A DNA stretch of 64,000 bases from Nitrososphaerota archaeon (GCA_015522695.1 WALT01000010.1:62001-126000), one strand, 5' to 3'. Shown: positions 1 to 9,116, counted from the stretch's first letter. The notes: generated by a model from the letters alone, not told the origin. Numbers and translations are program-made.

Positions 1-1
1 G

Positions 2-835
2 ATGCATGGCAGAAACTGGAGTTTAGCGCAGAGGATCGTGGAGTCGAACCTCGTCCTGGATTCGGATGAGGCCCTGAAAAATGGGATGATAGACGTCGTC
101 GCCGTCAACTCGAACGATTTGCTCGCTGAAGTGGATGGCCATCATGTGGAACGCCTCGGTGTGACCCTCGAGCTCAGAAATGTGAAGGTCGTCGAGGTGA
201 GAAATACATTGAGACAGATGGCGTTATCGACGCTCTCAAATCCCATGTTGAGCAGCTTGTTACTGATGATAGGACTTCTCCTCCTGATCTTCGGATTGGC
301 GACGCCGGGACTTGGGGCAGAGGTTATAGGGGCGATAATGGTCGTGCTCGGGTTGATCGGCGTCGGCATCGACGTCAACCTGGTCGTGGTTGCCCTGATG
401 GTTTTGGGTGCAGCATTGATAGCTTATGAATTGTCGAACCCGGGATTCGGGATCTCAGGGGTCGGTGGAGCCGTAGCGCTCCTCCTCGGAGGACTCCTAT
501 TGGTGGCGCGCCCATTTACACCTTCACTCATCAGCCCAAACTACATCAGCTCTACACTTTTATGGGTCGGAATGACATCTGCAGCTGCTGTAGGCTTCCT
601 CGTTCTGATGGTGTACAAGGCGGTGAAGGCAGCTAGGCTCAAGCGCTCCTATAGTTACGATATAGTGGGGAATGTGGGGAGGGCTATAGAGGATATACCC
701 GAAGGCTCGCTTGGCTTCATCGTAGTTAAGGGAGAATACTGGAGGGCTCGTCCACTCAAGGATGTTGGCAGTGGATCTAGGGTCAGGGTAGTAGGTAGGG
801 AGGAGGATGGTGTACTCAGGGTGGAGCCGATTTGA
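2..835 (+). CDS. NfeD-family membrane serine protease, C-terminal part (5' truncated by window edge)
   Basis: This is the C-terminal part of an NfeD/ClpP-class membrane protease. The reading frame is open to the window edge, so the true start lies upstream. The first ~45 residues (SLAQRIVESN, DEALKNGMIDVVA) match the end of the ClpP-like serine protease domain; the catalytic Ser/Lys would be off-window. About five hydrophobic segments follow (roughly residues 83-210: LLLMIGLLLLIFGLATPGLG, VVVALMVLGAALIAYEL and so on). A soluble tail of about 60 residues (GNVGRAIEDIPEGSLGFIVVKGEYWRA) fits the NfeD OB-fold domain. The family cleaves membrane-associated proteins such as stomatins; no stomatin gene is visible here, but upstream sequence is missing. 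The TGA stop overlaps the TTG start of the XPB helicase. Confidence 0.85.
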   Translation: MHGRNWSLAQRIVESNLVLDSDEALKNGMIDVVAVNSNDLLAEVDGHHVERLGVTLELRNVKVVEVRNTLRQMALSTLSNPMLSSLLLMIGLLLLIFGLATPGLGAEVIGAIMVVLGLIGVGIDVNLVVVALMVLGAALIAYELSNPGFGISGVGGAVALLLGGLLLVARPFTPSLISPNYISSTLLWVGMTSAAAVGFLVLMVYKAVKAARLKRSYSYDIVGNVGRAIEDIPEGSLGFIVVKGEYWRARPLKDVGSGSRVRVVGREEDGVLRVEPI

Positions 836-2217
836 ACGAGGATAGAAAGGTGAAGATGACATATCAGGGTGGCACCGTGCTCATCAGCGGTGCCTGGGCT
901 CCCTACACGATGTGGGACGATAGGCTTGGGGCTTACAGGGCCTTCGCCATTCACTATCCTCTGATAAGGAGATATTTGGAATCCGCTGGCTATCAGCTCG
1001 AGGATGATGTTCTGGAGCTCGAGGATGTGTTGTTCGAAGATATCGTGGAGCTCAAGCCGGTCCAGAAGCATGCCCTCGATTCGTGGGAGAAAGCCGGTAG
1101 AAGGGGTATAGTCGTACTCCCCACTGGCACTGGAAAGACGTATGTGGCCTTGAAGGCGATGGCGAGGCTATCAAAGCCCACGCTGATAATAGTGCCGACG
1201 ATAGATCTACTGTCCCAATGGGGCGAGAGGGTGCAGTCACATCTAGGCTACGAGTCTGGCTATCTCGGAGGTGGAAAGCAGGAGATAAGGGGTGTGACCA
1301 TAGCGACCTATGACTCAGCTTATCTATGGGCGGAGAGGCTTGGCAACCGGTTCATATTAGTGGTCTTCGACGAGGTGCACCATCTACCGGCGCAAAGCTA
1401 TCGAAGGATAGCTGAATTCTCCGCGGCACCATATAGGCTGGGGCTTACGGCGACGCCTGAGAGGGAGGATGGCTTGGACAGGCTGTATCCGATGCTCGTC
1501 GGTGGTATCGTGTATAGTGCTGGGGTGAAGGAGCTGGCAGGTGTAGAGATAGCTCCCTTCAAGGTCAGAAGGGTTTACGTGGATTTAACGCCGGAGGAGA
1601 GGAGGACATATGATGAGGATGAGAGGCTCTTCACGGAGATCCTGAAGAGGCTTGGACTCAGGATGAGATCGCAGGACGACTTCCAGAGGCTCGTGAGGCT
1701 CACGGCCAGAAATAGGGAGGCGAGGAAGGCGCTGTTGGCGAGGCTTGAGATGAACAAGATAGCCATGAACTCCAGGGCTAAGATGGAGAAGCTCAGGGAG
1801 ATCTTAGCGGAGACCAGTACCTCCTCGACATTGATATTCACGAGATATAATAAGCTCGCATACGATATATCGAGGGAGTTCCTGATACCCGTGATAACAC
1901 ATGAAACGCCGAAGAAGGAGAGGGGTGAGATACTCGGCGACTTCAGAAGGGGCATCTACAGGGCTGTCGTGACGTCGACGGTCCTCGATGAAGGGATAGA
2001 TGTCCCGGATGCGACGCTTGCAGTGGTTTTAGGCGGCTTCGGGACCAGCAGGCAGTTCGTGCAAAGGTTAGGCAGGGTCGTTAGGAAGAGGGAGGGGAAG
2101 ATAGCCGAGATGATAGAAGTCGTAGCCAAGGGAACGCTCGACTACTATCTCAGCAGGAGGCGTAGACATGCTACCCTCGGAGCTTCTAAGGATAAGGATA
2201 AGGAAGGGAGTCGTTAG
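832..2217 (+). CDS. xpb: XPB/Rad25-type superfamily 2 DNA helicase
   Basis: This is a DNA helicase/translocase of the XPB family, in archaea linked to nucleotide excision repair. Visible features are an N-terminal damage-recognition-like domain (about 1-75), Walker A LPTGTGKT with K102, the DEVH box (180-183), motif III LTATP, and directly after it the family-specific RED motif (residues 211-213). A charged thumb-like insert follows (about 245-320), then helicase domain 2 with TSTVLDEGIDVPDA and the arginine-finger motif QRLGRVVRKR. The length of 461 aa is normal for archaeal XPB. The start is TTG at 832, overlapping the NfeD stop as TTGA. The 3' end overlaps the Bax1 gene by 50 bases, which suggests translational coupling of known physical partners. 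Confidence 0.93.
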   Translation: MNEDRKVKMTYQGGTVLISGAWAPYTMWDDRLGAYRAFAIHYPLIRRYLESAGYQLEDDVLELEDVLFEDIVELKPVQKHALDSWEKAGRRGIVVLPTGTGKTYVALKAMARLSKPTLIIVPTIDLLSQWGERVQSHLGYESGYLGGGKQEIRGVTIATYDSAYLWAERLGNRFILVVFDEVHHLPAQSYRRIAEFSAAPYRLGLTATPEREDGLDRLYPMLVGGIVYSAGVKELAGVEIAPFKVRRVYVDLTPEERRTYDEDERLFTEILKRLGLRMRSQDDFQRLVRLTARNREARKALLARLEMNKIAMNSRAKMEKLREILAETSTSSTLIFTRYNKLAYDISREFLIPVITHETPKKERGEILGDFRRGIYRAVVTSTVLDEGIDVPDATLAVVLGGFGTSRQFVQRLGRVVRKREGKIAEMIEVVAKGTLDYYLSRRRRHATLGASKDKDKEGSR

Positions 2218-3571
2218 GCCAGCCTATGTCGATGGCTGGAAGGACAGGGCAGTTCTAGAGGAGGTTCTAAACGTCTTCGAGACCGCTGCCCATAGAATGT
2301 GGAGGCTCACAGAGCTCGATGATAGGATATCGAGCCTCTCCGAGGTCCATGACTATAGACTGGTCAGAGGTCTTGCGAGGCTTTTAAGGAGGAGGATCAC
2401 GTTAGCACAGGAGTCGCGGATCTCGCCCAGAGATCTGAGGAGGTTATTGTTCTCGATGGGTCCAGTCCTCTCCGGCCACGAAAGGGCTCGGCTGCTCGAG
2501 AGCGTCGCTGCGAGGTTCGAGGTTACCGTCGAAGAACTCGAGGACGACATGTTCGCTGACATTGAAGGGGAGAAGAGGGTTACCGAGATGAAAATGATGG
2601 ATGCGGAACAATTGGCGGCATGGTATAACGCAGAGCTTTCAGAGACCCTGATCGCTAGGAGCGTGAGGCTCATCGTGAGGGCCGGTGGGCTATGGGCTAC
2701 TATACTCAGAAGGGTGAAGAGGTTCGGATTGATGTACGACGTCATCGAGGAAGGCGGACCTGGGATCGAGGTGACAGGGCCAGCAAGCGTGCTCAGGCTG
2801 ACCGAAAGATACGGAAGGTCAGCGGCTGAGCTCCTACCGCTCCTGGTGGAAATAGGGGATTGGAGGTTGGAAGGGGAGATCGTCCTGGGTGCTCGACGCA
2901 GGATATTACCCTTCATGATGAAGAGCTCGGACGCAAGCTTCCGATATCCATTCGATATCCTGAGACAAAGACCCAGGCCTTTCGACAGTACCGTTGAGGA
3001 ACGGTTCTACCATGCGCTCAAGCAGGCTTCCCCCGACCTCAAGATAACCAGGGAGCCGGCCCCCCTCAAAACTGGTACCGGCATCATGGTTCCAGATTTC
3101 AAGATAGAGAGGGGTGGAAGGGGCATATACGTGGAGATAGTCGGCTTCTGGACGCCGGAGTATTTGAGGAGGAAGTTGGAGAAGTTGGAGAAGTTGGAGA
3201 CCACGAGGATGATGGTGTTGGCCGATAGGTCCTTGGGGCTCTCTCGCCAACGGTTGGGTGGATCCAAGAGTCTCTTGTTATATGAAGGTGACCTACCGAT
3301 AAAGGCTATACTTGAGGCCGTGAGGAATGCGCTGGGAGAGGGTGCTGTCACTAAACGTGTGAAGGAGGTTAAACCTGAGTTGAGAAGGGGACTCGAAGAA
3401 TTGTTAGAACCGCTCATCGGTAGATCCTATTATGAAGTGGAGGGCAAGTTGAAACCCCTTCTTGGGGCGAGGTGGTTGGAGATCGTGGAATCGCAGGGTT
3501 ATACTTTCGATTGGAGGATGCTGGACGTCAGGAGGGCACTGTTGATCAGGAAGGATGACAAGCATCCATAG
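2168..3571 (+). CDS. bax1: Bax1-like XPB-associated nuclease (DUF790)
   Basis: This is a DUF790 protein, the archaeal Bax1 nuclease that binds XPB and incises DNA around damage-induced bubbles. The C-terminal third carries a restriction-endonuclease-like core: VEERFYHAL, then PDFKIE (catalytic Asp) and YVEIVGFW (Glu in place of the usual E-x-K arrangement, with nearby lysines in YLRRKLEKLEKLE). The N-terminal half is an Arg-rich region (RRRITLAQESRISPRDLRRLL). The length of 467 aa fits the family. The ATG at 2168 lies 50 bases inside xpb, the nested arrangement often found for this pair. The function is inferred from family and neighbourhood. Confidence 0.9.
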   Translation: MLPSELLRIRIRKGVVRPAYVDGWKDRAVLEEVLNVFETAAHRMWRLTELDDRISSLSEVHDYRLVRGLARLLRRRITLAQESRISPRDLRRLLFSMGPVLSGHERARLLESVAARFEVTVEELEDDMFADIEGEKRVTEMKMMDAEQLAAWYNAELSETLIARSVRLIVRAGGLWATILRRVKRFGLMYDVIEEGGPGIEVTGPASVLRLTERYGRSAAELLPLLVEIGDWRLEGEIVLGARRRILPFMMKSSDASFRYPFDILRQRPRPFDSTVEERFYHALKQASPDLKITREPAPLKTGTGIMVPDFKIERGGRGIYVEIVGFWTPEYLRRKLEKLEKLETTRMMVLADRSLGLSRQRLGGSKSLLLYEGDLPIKAILEAVRNALGEGAVTKRVKEVKPELRRGLEELLEPLIGRSYYEVEGKLKPLLGARWLEIVESQGYTFDWRMLDVRRALLIRKDDKHP

Positions 3572-3715
3572 ATGGGCTTCCACATCTACCTGATGATGCG
3601 AATTAAATGTTCGAACTTGGGATGATGAACGGCGTTGTCATGACGAGATTTATGTGGTCTGGCCCCCAAGAATGGCCCAGGACCGTGTCGGATTGATCAT
3701 CCAGGATCTACAATA

Positions 3716-3724
3716 TTTATATTT
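3716..3724 (+). promoter_or_regulatory. TATA box of the KaiC-like gene
   Basis: The AT-rich element TTTATATTT is centred about 30 bases before the TTG start at 3750. That spacing would place transcription initiation nearly at the start codon, so the mRNA is probably leaderless. The rest of the 178-base gap after bax1 (3572-3749) shows no further recognisable element. Confidence 0.6.
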
Positions 3725-3749
3725 GGGATGATGACAAGGTTAGCAAGCA

Positions 3750-5093
3750 TTGAGAGAGGCCCGTGGTCGAGCGTTCGCATCCACAGGGGTCGGTGGACTC
3801 GATGAGATCCTGGGCGGAGGCTATATGAGGGGCCATTTGACATTATTGGCTGGCAACCCAGGCTCGGGGAAAACTACGATGGCTTCACAGTTCCTCTACA
3901 ATGGGGCGAAGGAAGGCGAGCCCGGAATCTACATGAATTTCGTTGAACCGAAGAGCGATTTCTATAAGAACATGGAGAAATTAGGGATGGAGTTCGAGAA
4001 GCTAGAGGACGAGGGTCTGTTCGAGTACATCGAGGCCCCAAGCTTCGTGGATGCGGAATCCCTCGCCGGGATGGTGGCAGACACCATGGGCGATATAACG
4101 CGTATGAGTGCTAGAAGGTTTGTCATAGACAGCATATCGGCGATAACCGGCATGCTCACGAAACCGGAGACCAGATCCATGATCCACACAGGACTCCTTC
4201 GCCCCCTGAAATCCATGGGCGTCACCACTGTGCTCGTCGCTGAGTTACCCTATGGTGGTACAGTAGTAGGTCATGGCATCGAGGAGTTCCTGGTGGACGA
4301 TGTGATAATATTGGAAACGAAGGAGGAAAAGGGACTCCTCAAAAGGACGTTCAGGATACCGAAAAGCAGAGGGGTGGAAGTCAGGTACTATGCGTACGAG
4401 TTCGTGATAGCCAAGGGAGGTGTGCACGTCATGAAGCCTTTAGATCCTCGCTTCAGGGGAAAGCTCGAGAAGGAGAAGGCCTCGACAGGCGTCGAGGGGC
4501 TCGACAAGCTCCTCTATGGTGGGATAAGATACAATAGCAACGTGCTCGTCGTCGGCCCGGAAGGTATCGGCAAATCCATGTTGTTGATGACCTTAGCATG
4601 TACGTTCTCGAGGAGGGGTGAGACTGTGGTCTACGTCAGCCTTGAGGAATCGAAGGACCAGATAATGTCGTTGATCCAGGAGATATGTGGAGGATCTGAG
4701 ATCACCAACATAAATGTATTTGCCACCCCTCCTAACGCATTCACGGTAGGCCAGTGGCTCTATCAGACTCGAGAAGCGAACGAAAGGATAAAACCCGGAT
4801 TGGTGTTGATCGATGGGGTTGCAGCCCTGGAAAAGCATTTCGGCGAAGGGGCCTTCATAACGTTGATGCGCGACTTCACGCTGTTGACTAAAGGCTCATA
4901 CCAGATACTGGTGTTATCTGCCATACCTAGAGTCTATGATGCCCTAAGCACTCTCGCCGATGTGATAATCCGGATGTGGTACGACGATGATAGGAGGAAG
5001 GTGAGGGTGATTAAGACGAGGGGCTCCAACTGTGATATAGAAGAACATGAATTCGATATCACCGACAAAGGTATCAGGGTTAAGTTGGATTAA
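3750..5093 (+). CDS. KaiC-like protein with two RecA-type ATPase domains
   Basis: This is a soluble ATPase of the archaeal KaiC-like group with two RecA-like domains of about 220 residues. Domain 1 opens with GVGGLDEILGGGYMRG and Walker A GNPGSGKTT (residues 35-43), with the Walker B region RRFVIDSISA. Domain 2 repeats the plan with GVEGLDKLLYGGI, GPEGIGKSM and LVLIDGVAAL. At 447 aa it lacks the C-terminal autophosphorylation tail of cyanobacterial KaiC, and no KaiA or KaiB is present. Archaeal relatives are thought to act as ATP-dependent signalling or motility regulators; the precise role here is unknown. The start is TTG, supported by the TATA spacing. Its 3' end overlaps the convergent PhoU-type regulator by 14 bases. 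Confidence 0.85.
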   Translation: MREARGRAFASTGVGGLDEILGGGYMRGHLTLLAGNPGSGKTTMASQFLYNGAKEGEPGIYMNFVEPKSDFYKNMEKLGMEFEKLEDEGLFEYIEAPSFVDAESLAGMVADTMGDITRMSARRFVIDSISAITGMLTKPETRSMIHTGLLRPLKSMGVTTVLVAELPYGGTVVGHGIEEFLVDDVIILETKEEKGLLKRTFRIPKSRGVEVRYYAYEFVIAKGGVHVMKPLDPRFRGKLEKEKASTGVEGLDKLLYGGIRYNSNVLVVGPEGIGKSMLLMTLACTFSRRGETVVYVSLEESKDQIMSLIQEICGGSEITNINVFATPPNAFTVGQWLYQTREANERIKPGLVLIDGVAALEKHFGEGAFITLMRDFTLLTKGSYQILVLSAIPRVYDALSTLADVIIRMWYDDDRRKVRVIKTRGSNCDIEEHEFDITDKGIRVKLD

Positions 5094-6162
5094 CTTCCTC
5101 TATCTTACATGCCTGACTGGAGAACTCCACGCTCCTGTTGAACGCGAGCTCGGCCATCGTCCCGCTCAAGTTCACTATCTGTGCCAGATTGTCCACGAAT
5201 GTCTTTATGGCGAGCGCGGTAGCCATGCTCAACCTACCCCCGCTCTCCAGATAATTATAGGCCATGTTCAGTGCAGCTTTCTTCAACTCGTCCTCCAACA
5301 TGTTCGAGCTCTCGATCAGTATATTGGCCTTGAACGTGTCCTTGGATGCCAAACTCATGAAGGATTCCGTATATATGCTCAACGCCTCGCTCGTGTACTT
5401 GCCGAGTATCTCCACGTCTTTCTCCTTGATCTCAATCCCATCATCCATGACCCTTTTAACCTCTAACGCCATCGCCTCGGCATAATCGCCTACCTTCTCC
5501 AGCAGCTTGGCCACAAGCCTATGGCCAGGCACGTTTATGGGGATCTCCACCCCTATCTTCTGTTGTAGCTCAGGCCTGACGGAGGAAAGCAGCAGCTGCC
5601 TGACGATCAACCAATAGATCCTGTCGGCTTCCTCCTCCGCCATCACCACCTCGTTCACGTGTTCCAAGCTCTTCTCGCGCAGCGCCCTGTAGCTCGTTTC
5701 GATCATGAACCCAGCGATCGTGTGTAGCCTCTTCATCAGGTTCATCACTGGCGATCTCGTTGGATCGATGAAGCTCTGTATCATGACCTTCTTCGATGTC
5801 TGTTCGACTATCCCGAATCCGTTAAGCCTCTCCACGGCGGCCTTTATCTCGCCCATCTGTCTGGCTAATAGACCGCTGTTGCTCACTATGGTGATCGTGT
5901 CTGCGCCCGTAAGGTAAAGGGCTATCACGACCCTGCCGAGCATCCCTGCCTCGTTACAAGTATCAGCATGTACCATCTTATGGCTTCTGGTCTCCTTCTC
6001 CCCGGTTATCCCCGGCTTTACCTTCAGTGAACCATCCTCCAGCCTTATTATGGAGACGAGATCCCCAGGATTAATCCCTATCTTCTTGACCCAATCCTTC
6101 GGGAGCGATATCGATAACGTGGAGTAACCCACCATCTGGACCTTTCTGACATCGACCTTCAT
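5080..6162 (-). CDS. AbrB-PhoU fusion regulator (phosphate-type)
   Basis: This protein combines an N-terminal SpoVT/AbrB swapped-hairpin DNA-binding domain (about residues 1-50; VQMVGYSTLSISLPKDWVKK, GDLVSIIRLEDGSLKVKP) with two PhoU-like helical repeats (about 130-350; DRIYWLIVRQLLL, KLLEKVGDYAEAMALEVKR). This architecture is typical of archaeal phosphate-uptake regulators. A role as a transcriptional regulator responding to phosphate is inferred from the family; no pst or phosphate transporter genes lie in the window. The ATG at 6162 is about 24 bases from a strong TATA element. It converges on the KaiC-like gene with a 14-base overlap, so the two mRNAs would be complementary at their 3' ends. 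Confidence 0.85.
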   Translation of the reverse strand: MKVDVRKVQMVGYSTLSISLPKDWVKKIGINPGDLVSIIRLEDGSLKVKPGITGEKETRSHKMVHADTCNEAGMLGRVVIALYLTGADTITIVSNSGLLARQMGEIKAAVERLNGFGIVEQTSKKVMIQSFIDPTRSPVMNLMKRLHTIAGFMIETSYRALREKSLEHVNEVVMAEEEADRIYWLIVRQLLLSSVRPELQQKIGVEIPINVPGHRLVAKLLEKVGDYAEAMALEVKRVMDDGIEIKEKDVEILGKYTSEALSIYTESFMSLASKDTFKANILIESSNMLEDELKKAALNMAYNYLESGGRLSMATALAIKTFVDNLAQIVNLSGTMAELAFNRSVEFSSQACKIEEVNPT

Positions 6163-6180
6163 GATGCGCCCCCAAGTAGA

Positions 6181-6202
6181 TAAAAAATATACACTATTTA
6201 TG
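6181..6202 (-). promoter_or_regulatory. TATA region of the AbrB-PhoU gene
   Basis: On the minus strand this reads as two adjacent AT-rich elements, CATAAATA and TATATTTTTTA. The inner one is centred about 24 bases from the ATG at 6162, so the transcript is likely leaderless. Confidence 0.55.
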
Positions 6203-6253
6203 CATACCTCTCCTTATGTATAATCCGTCGATGAAGGTAGAAGTGGAGAATCA

Positions 6254-6288
6254 CTTTTATTCAGCCCTAAGTTAGCGCTGGTGAGGTG
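6254..6288 (+). promoter_or_regulatory. TATA-like element and Shine-Dalgarno site of mrp
   Basis: CTTTTATT at 6254-6261 is a plausible TATA element about 39 bases before the start. GAGGTG at 6283-6288 is a clear ribosome binding site 8 bases before the GTG at 6297. Unlike many genes here, this one appears to have a short leader, and the site supports the GTG start. Confidence 0.5.
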
Positions 6289-6296
6289 AAGCACTA

Positions 6297-7409
6297 GTGG
6301 GGGTGGACGAAGGAAGGGTTCTCGATGCCCTTAGAAAGGTCGTCGACCCCGACCTGAAAAAGGATATCGTATCGCTGAACTTCGTGAGGGATCTGAAGAT
6401 AGAAGGGGGTAAGGTCAGCTTTACATTGGTCCTGACGACGCCTGCATGCCCATTTCAGGATGTGCTCGTGTCGCAGGCACGTAAAGCCGTCGAGTCGCTC
6501 TCAGGTGTGAGTAAAGTCGACATAAGGGTGAAGTACGAGACCGCCCGTACCACGCCGACCGAGATATACGCCAGTTGGAAGATAAAGAACATAATAGCTG
6601 TTGGGAGCGCGAAGGGAGGTGTCGGGAAATCCACTGTAGCGGTCAACTTGGCCGTTGCGCTCGCCATGACAGGTGCCAAGGTGGGCTTGCTGGATGCTGA
6701 TGTATATGGTGCCAGCGTCCCTAACATGATCGGTTCTCTATCGCCCCCAGACGTGGTTGACGAGCGTAGGATAAAGCCCGCGGAGGTGGCAGGGATAAAG
6801 GTGATGTCCATAGGCTTATTCGTGCCCTCCGGTACACCCGTTATCTGGCGTGGTCCGCTCGTCAGTAAGGCCATCCAGGAGTTCGCCAATAATGTGGAAT
6901 GGGGGGAGCTGGACTACATGATAGTCGATTTACCTCCAGGCACTGGCGATGCTCCACTTACCGTAGCGCAGAGCATGAAGCTCTCAGGGTTCATACTAGT
7001 GACGACGCCGCAGAGGATATCCGTCGATATAGCGATAAAGTCGATCGCCATGTTCAGGAAGCTCGAAGTCAATATAATAGGGATAATAGAGAACATGAGC
7101 TACCTCATCTGCCCCTATTGCGGAAAGGAGATAGATATCTTCGGCAAGGGATCCATCGAGAAGACGGCCCGCCAGCTGGACGTACCGTTCTTGGGCTCGA
7201 TACCGATAGATCCCAGACTCAGGGAGGCCGGCGATAAGGGTGAGCTCCTGGTCGATTTTCAGGATTCTCCTTCAGCCAAGGCGATAATGTCGATCGCTAA
7301 GAGGGTTGCGGCGAGGGTAAGTACGCTAGCGTTCGAGATGGCCTCCATGAGGAGGGAGGGCGGCACCAAAGCATCACTACCGATGCCACGAAAGGAGAGC
7401 GAGGGTTGA
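6297..7409 (+). CDS. mrp: Mrp/ApbC/Nbp35-type Fe-S cluster carrier with N-terminal MIP18 domain
   Basis: This is a P-loop ATPase of the Mrp/Nbp35 family, which assembles and delivers Fe-S clusters. Residues 1-80 form a MIP18/DUF59 domain (DALRKVVDPDLKKDIVSL). The ATPase follows, with the deviant Walker A GSAKGGVGKST, DVYGASVPNM, MIVDLPPGTGD and the cluster-binding CxxC in CPYCGKEIDIFG. The length of 370 aa is normal for DUF59-Mrp fusions. The GTG start is supported by GAGGTG upstream. The stop overlaps the cofE start as TTGA, so the two are coupled. Fe-S delivery suits a window rich in Fe-S flavoproteins and radical SAM enzymes, although that link is inferential. Confidence 0.92.
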   Translation: MGVDEGRVLDALRKVVDPDLKKDIVSLNFVRDLKIEGGKVSFTLVLTTPACPFQDVLVSQARKAVESLSGVSKVDIRVKYETARTTPTEIYASWKIKNIIAVGSAKGGVGKSTVAVNLAVALAMTGAKVGLLDADVYGASVPNMIGSLSPPDVVDERRIKPAEVAGIKVMSIGLFVPSGTPVIWRGPLVSKAIQEFANNVEWGELDYMIVDLPPGTGDAPLTVAQSMKLSGFILVTTPQRISVDIAIKSIAMFRKLEVNIIGIIENMSYLICPYCGKEIDIFGKGSIEKTARQLDVPFLGSIPIDPRLREAGDKGELLVDFQDSPSAKAIMSIAKRVAARVSTLAFEMASMRREGGTKASLPMPRKESEG

Positions 7410-8188
7410 GCGTTGCGGGCTACGATAGGGGTAGCCTGCGGCTTGAAGTGATAGGGGTCCCCGGAATCCCTGAGGTTAAATCTGGAGACGATCTCGGCAA
7501 GCTCATAGTGGAGGCCGCGGTCGCCAATAAGATCTCGATCGAGGACGGGGACATCGTGGTCGTCTCCCAGAAGATCGTGTCGAAGTCTGAAGGCCGTATC
7601 GTGAAACTATCTGAAGTCGAGCCGAGCGAGTTCGCAAAGAACCTGGCGACCAGGATTGGTAAGGGTTCTGAGGAGGTAGAGGTGATATTGAGGGAATCGA
7701 ACGCCGTGATCAGGGTCAGGTGCAACCAAGGGATATTGGTGACCGAGACCAAGCATGGGTTCTTGATGGCGAACTCAGGAGTCGACAAGAGCAACGTCAT
7801 GGAAGGGTACGTCACGTTGCTGCCGGAGGATCCGGATTCATCGGCAAGGAGGATAAGGGAAAGGATACACGAGCTCACGGGGAAGGATGTGGCCGTGATA
7901 GTATCCGATACATGCGGCAGGCCTTGTAGATTGGGGTTGGTCAATATAGCTCTGGGTATCTCAGGGATCTCGCCGTTCAGGGATTATCGAGGTAAACCGG
8001 ATCAGTACGGTAAGATGTTGAAGGTCACTGTGATGACCCATGTGGATGAATTAGCGTCGGCAGCCGAGCTCGTGATGGGCAAAGCCAGGATGGTACCGGT
8101 CGCGATAATAAAAGGTTACAGTTACGAAGGGTCTGATGAGAAGGCGACCAGCGTCATAATGCCCGAGGAGAGTGACATGTTCAGATAG
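7406..8188 (+). CDS. cofE: Coenzyme F420-0:L-glutamate ligase
   Basis: CofE adds L-glutamate residues with GTP to F420-0, making the polyglutamylated hydride carrier F420. Family signatures are GDIVVVSQKIVSKSEGR (about 47-63), VSDTCGRPCRLG, GKPDQYGKMLKVT and DELASAAELVMGKA. At 260 aa it is a stand-alone archaeal-size CofE, without the bacterial FbiB nitroreductase extension. The start is TTG overlapping mrp by 4 bases. Its end overlaps convergent cofD by 8 bases, so two consecutive steps of F420 synthesis sit tail to tail. An F420-dependent LLM oxidoreductase at 30 kb is a likely user of the cofactor. Confidence 0.94.
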   Translation: MSVAGYDRGSLRLEVIGVPGIPEVKSGDDLGKLIVEAAVANKISIEDGDIVVVSQKIVSKSEGRIVKLSEVEPSEFAKNLATRIGKGSEEVEVILRESNAVIRVRCNQGILVTETKHGFLMANSGVDKSNVMEGYVTLLPEDPDSSARRIRERIHELTGKDVAVIVSDTCGRPCRLGLVNIALGISGISPFRDYRGKPDQYGKMLKVTVMTHVDELASAAELVMGKARMVPVAIIKGYSYEGSDEKATSVIMPEESDMFR

Positions 8189-9116
8189 AGTAACCCAGCG
8201 ACCTCAATACATCCTTGGCGAGCCTGGCCCTGGAAGCCCTGTCAATCATCAGGGTATTGGTGGAATGTACATCTATACCCATAGCCCTTATGGCGTCGGC
8301 ATGGACGTCATCCACGCTATCCATGACGATCAAATCCACAAGATCGCGGTAAAGCCTCGCGACGCCCACCGGTGATGGTTCGATATCGAGCTCCCGCATC
8401 ATTTTATCGGCTGGCCCTTTGATCGCCCTTCCTCCGACGATGGGTGAGATCGCCGCCACACCTGTCCTATCCCTGATCCTGGCTCTGATCCCCCCTATAC
8501 ATAATATGGGCATTATGCTCGCCAATGGATTACTGGGTGCTATTATCACGCTGTCAGCTTCTTCGAGTTCCTCAAGGACTCCATGTGCCGGTACAGCGGT
8601 CGAGCAGCCTCTGTAGATAATACCGTTTATCCTGGGCTTAAACTTCAATCTGACATAGTATTCCTCAAAGCTCACGAGCCTGCCATCGGTGAGCTGGACG
8701 AGTGTAGTGACTTTATCGTCAGTGGCAGGGAGTATCCTCGCCTTCACGCCCAACGCCTCCGCGATCTTCGCCGTTACCTCGCTGAGCTTTGTCCCGAGCC
8801 GGAGCTTGAACGTCCTGTAGATATGGGTTGCGAGGTCCATATCGCCGAGCATCATCCAGATGTCGGACCCGTATCTCCTCAACATCTCGAGGGCGCGAAA
8901 TCCATCGTCAGCAAATCCCCATCCCTTGCCCTCATCGATGAGCCCAGCCAGAGTGTATGTGATTATGTCCAGGTCTGGCGACACCTTGAGCCCTAGAACC
9001 TCGATGTCATCCCCGACGTTCACAACGGCTGTCACGTTTTCTTGACCTATGATATCAGCAAGTCCCTGTGTGAACCTCGCCGCTCCGACACCTCCAGCTA
9101 GGACGGTGACCTTCAT
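8181..9116 (-). CDS. cofD: 2-phospho-L-lactate transferase (F420 biosynthesis)
   Basis: CofD transfers the phospholactyl moiety (or an analogue) to the deazaflavin Fo, giving F420-0. The N-terminus MKVTVLAGGVGAARFTQGL is the nucleotide-binding loop. VNVGDDIEVLGLKVSPDLD, LGDMDLATHIYR and IIAPSNPLASIMPIL are strongly conserved family blocks. The ATG at 9116 is preferred over an upstream in-frame start because it fits the family N-terminus and overlaps the stop of the JAMM-E1 gene as ATGA; the product is 311 aa. It is therefore the last gene of the E2/JAMM-E1 operon, though its function points to cofE. Confidence 0.94.
   Translation of the reverse strand: MKVTVLAGGVGAARFTQGLADIIGQENVTAVVNVGDDIEVLGLKVSPDLDIITYTLAGLIDEGKGWGFADDGFRALEMLRRYGSDIWMMLGDMDLATHIYRTFKLRLGTKLSEVTAKIAEALGVKARILPATDDKVTTLVQLTDGRLVSFEEYYVRLKFKPRINGIIYRGCSTAVPAHGVLEELEEADSVIIAPSNPLASIMPILCIGGIRARIRDRTGVAAISPIVGGRAIKGPADKMMRELDIEPSPVGVARLYRDLVDLIVMDSVDDVHADAIRAMGIDVHSTNTLMIDRASRARLAKDVLRSLGYSI

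Noticed and set aside
2353-2916. Minus-strand open frame of 187 codons
   Set aside because: It is antisense to the bax1 gene. The translation is a Ser-rich shadow without domains.
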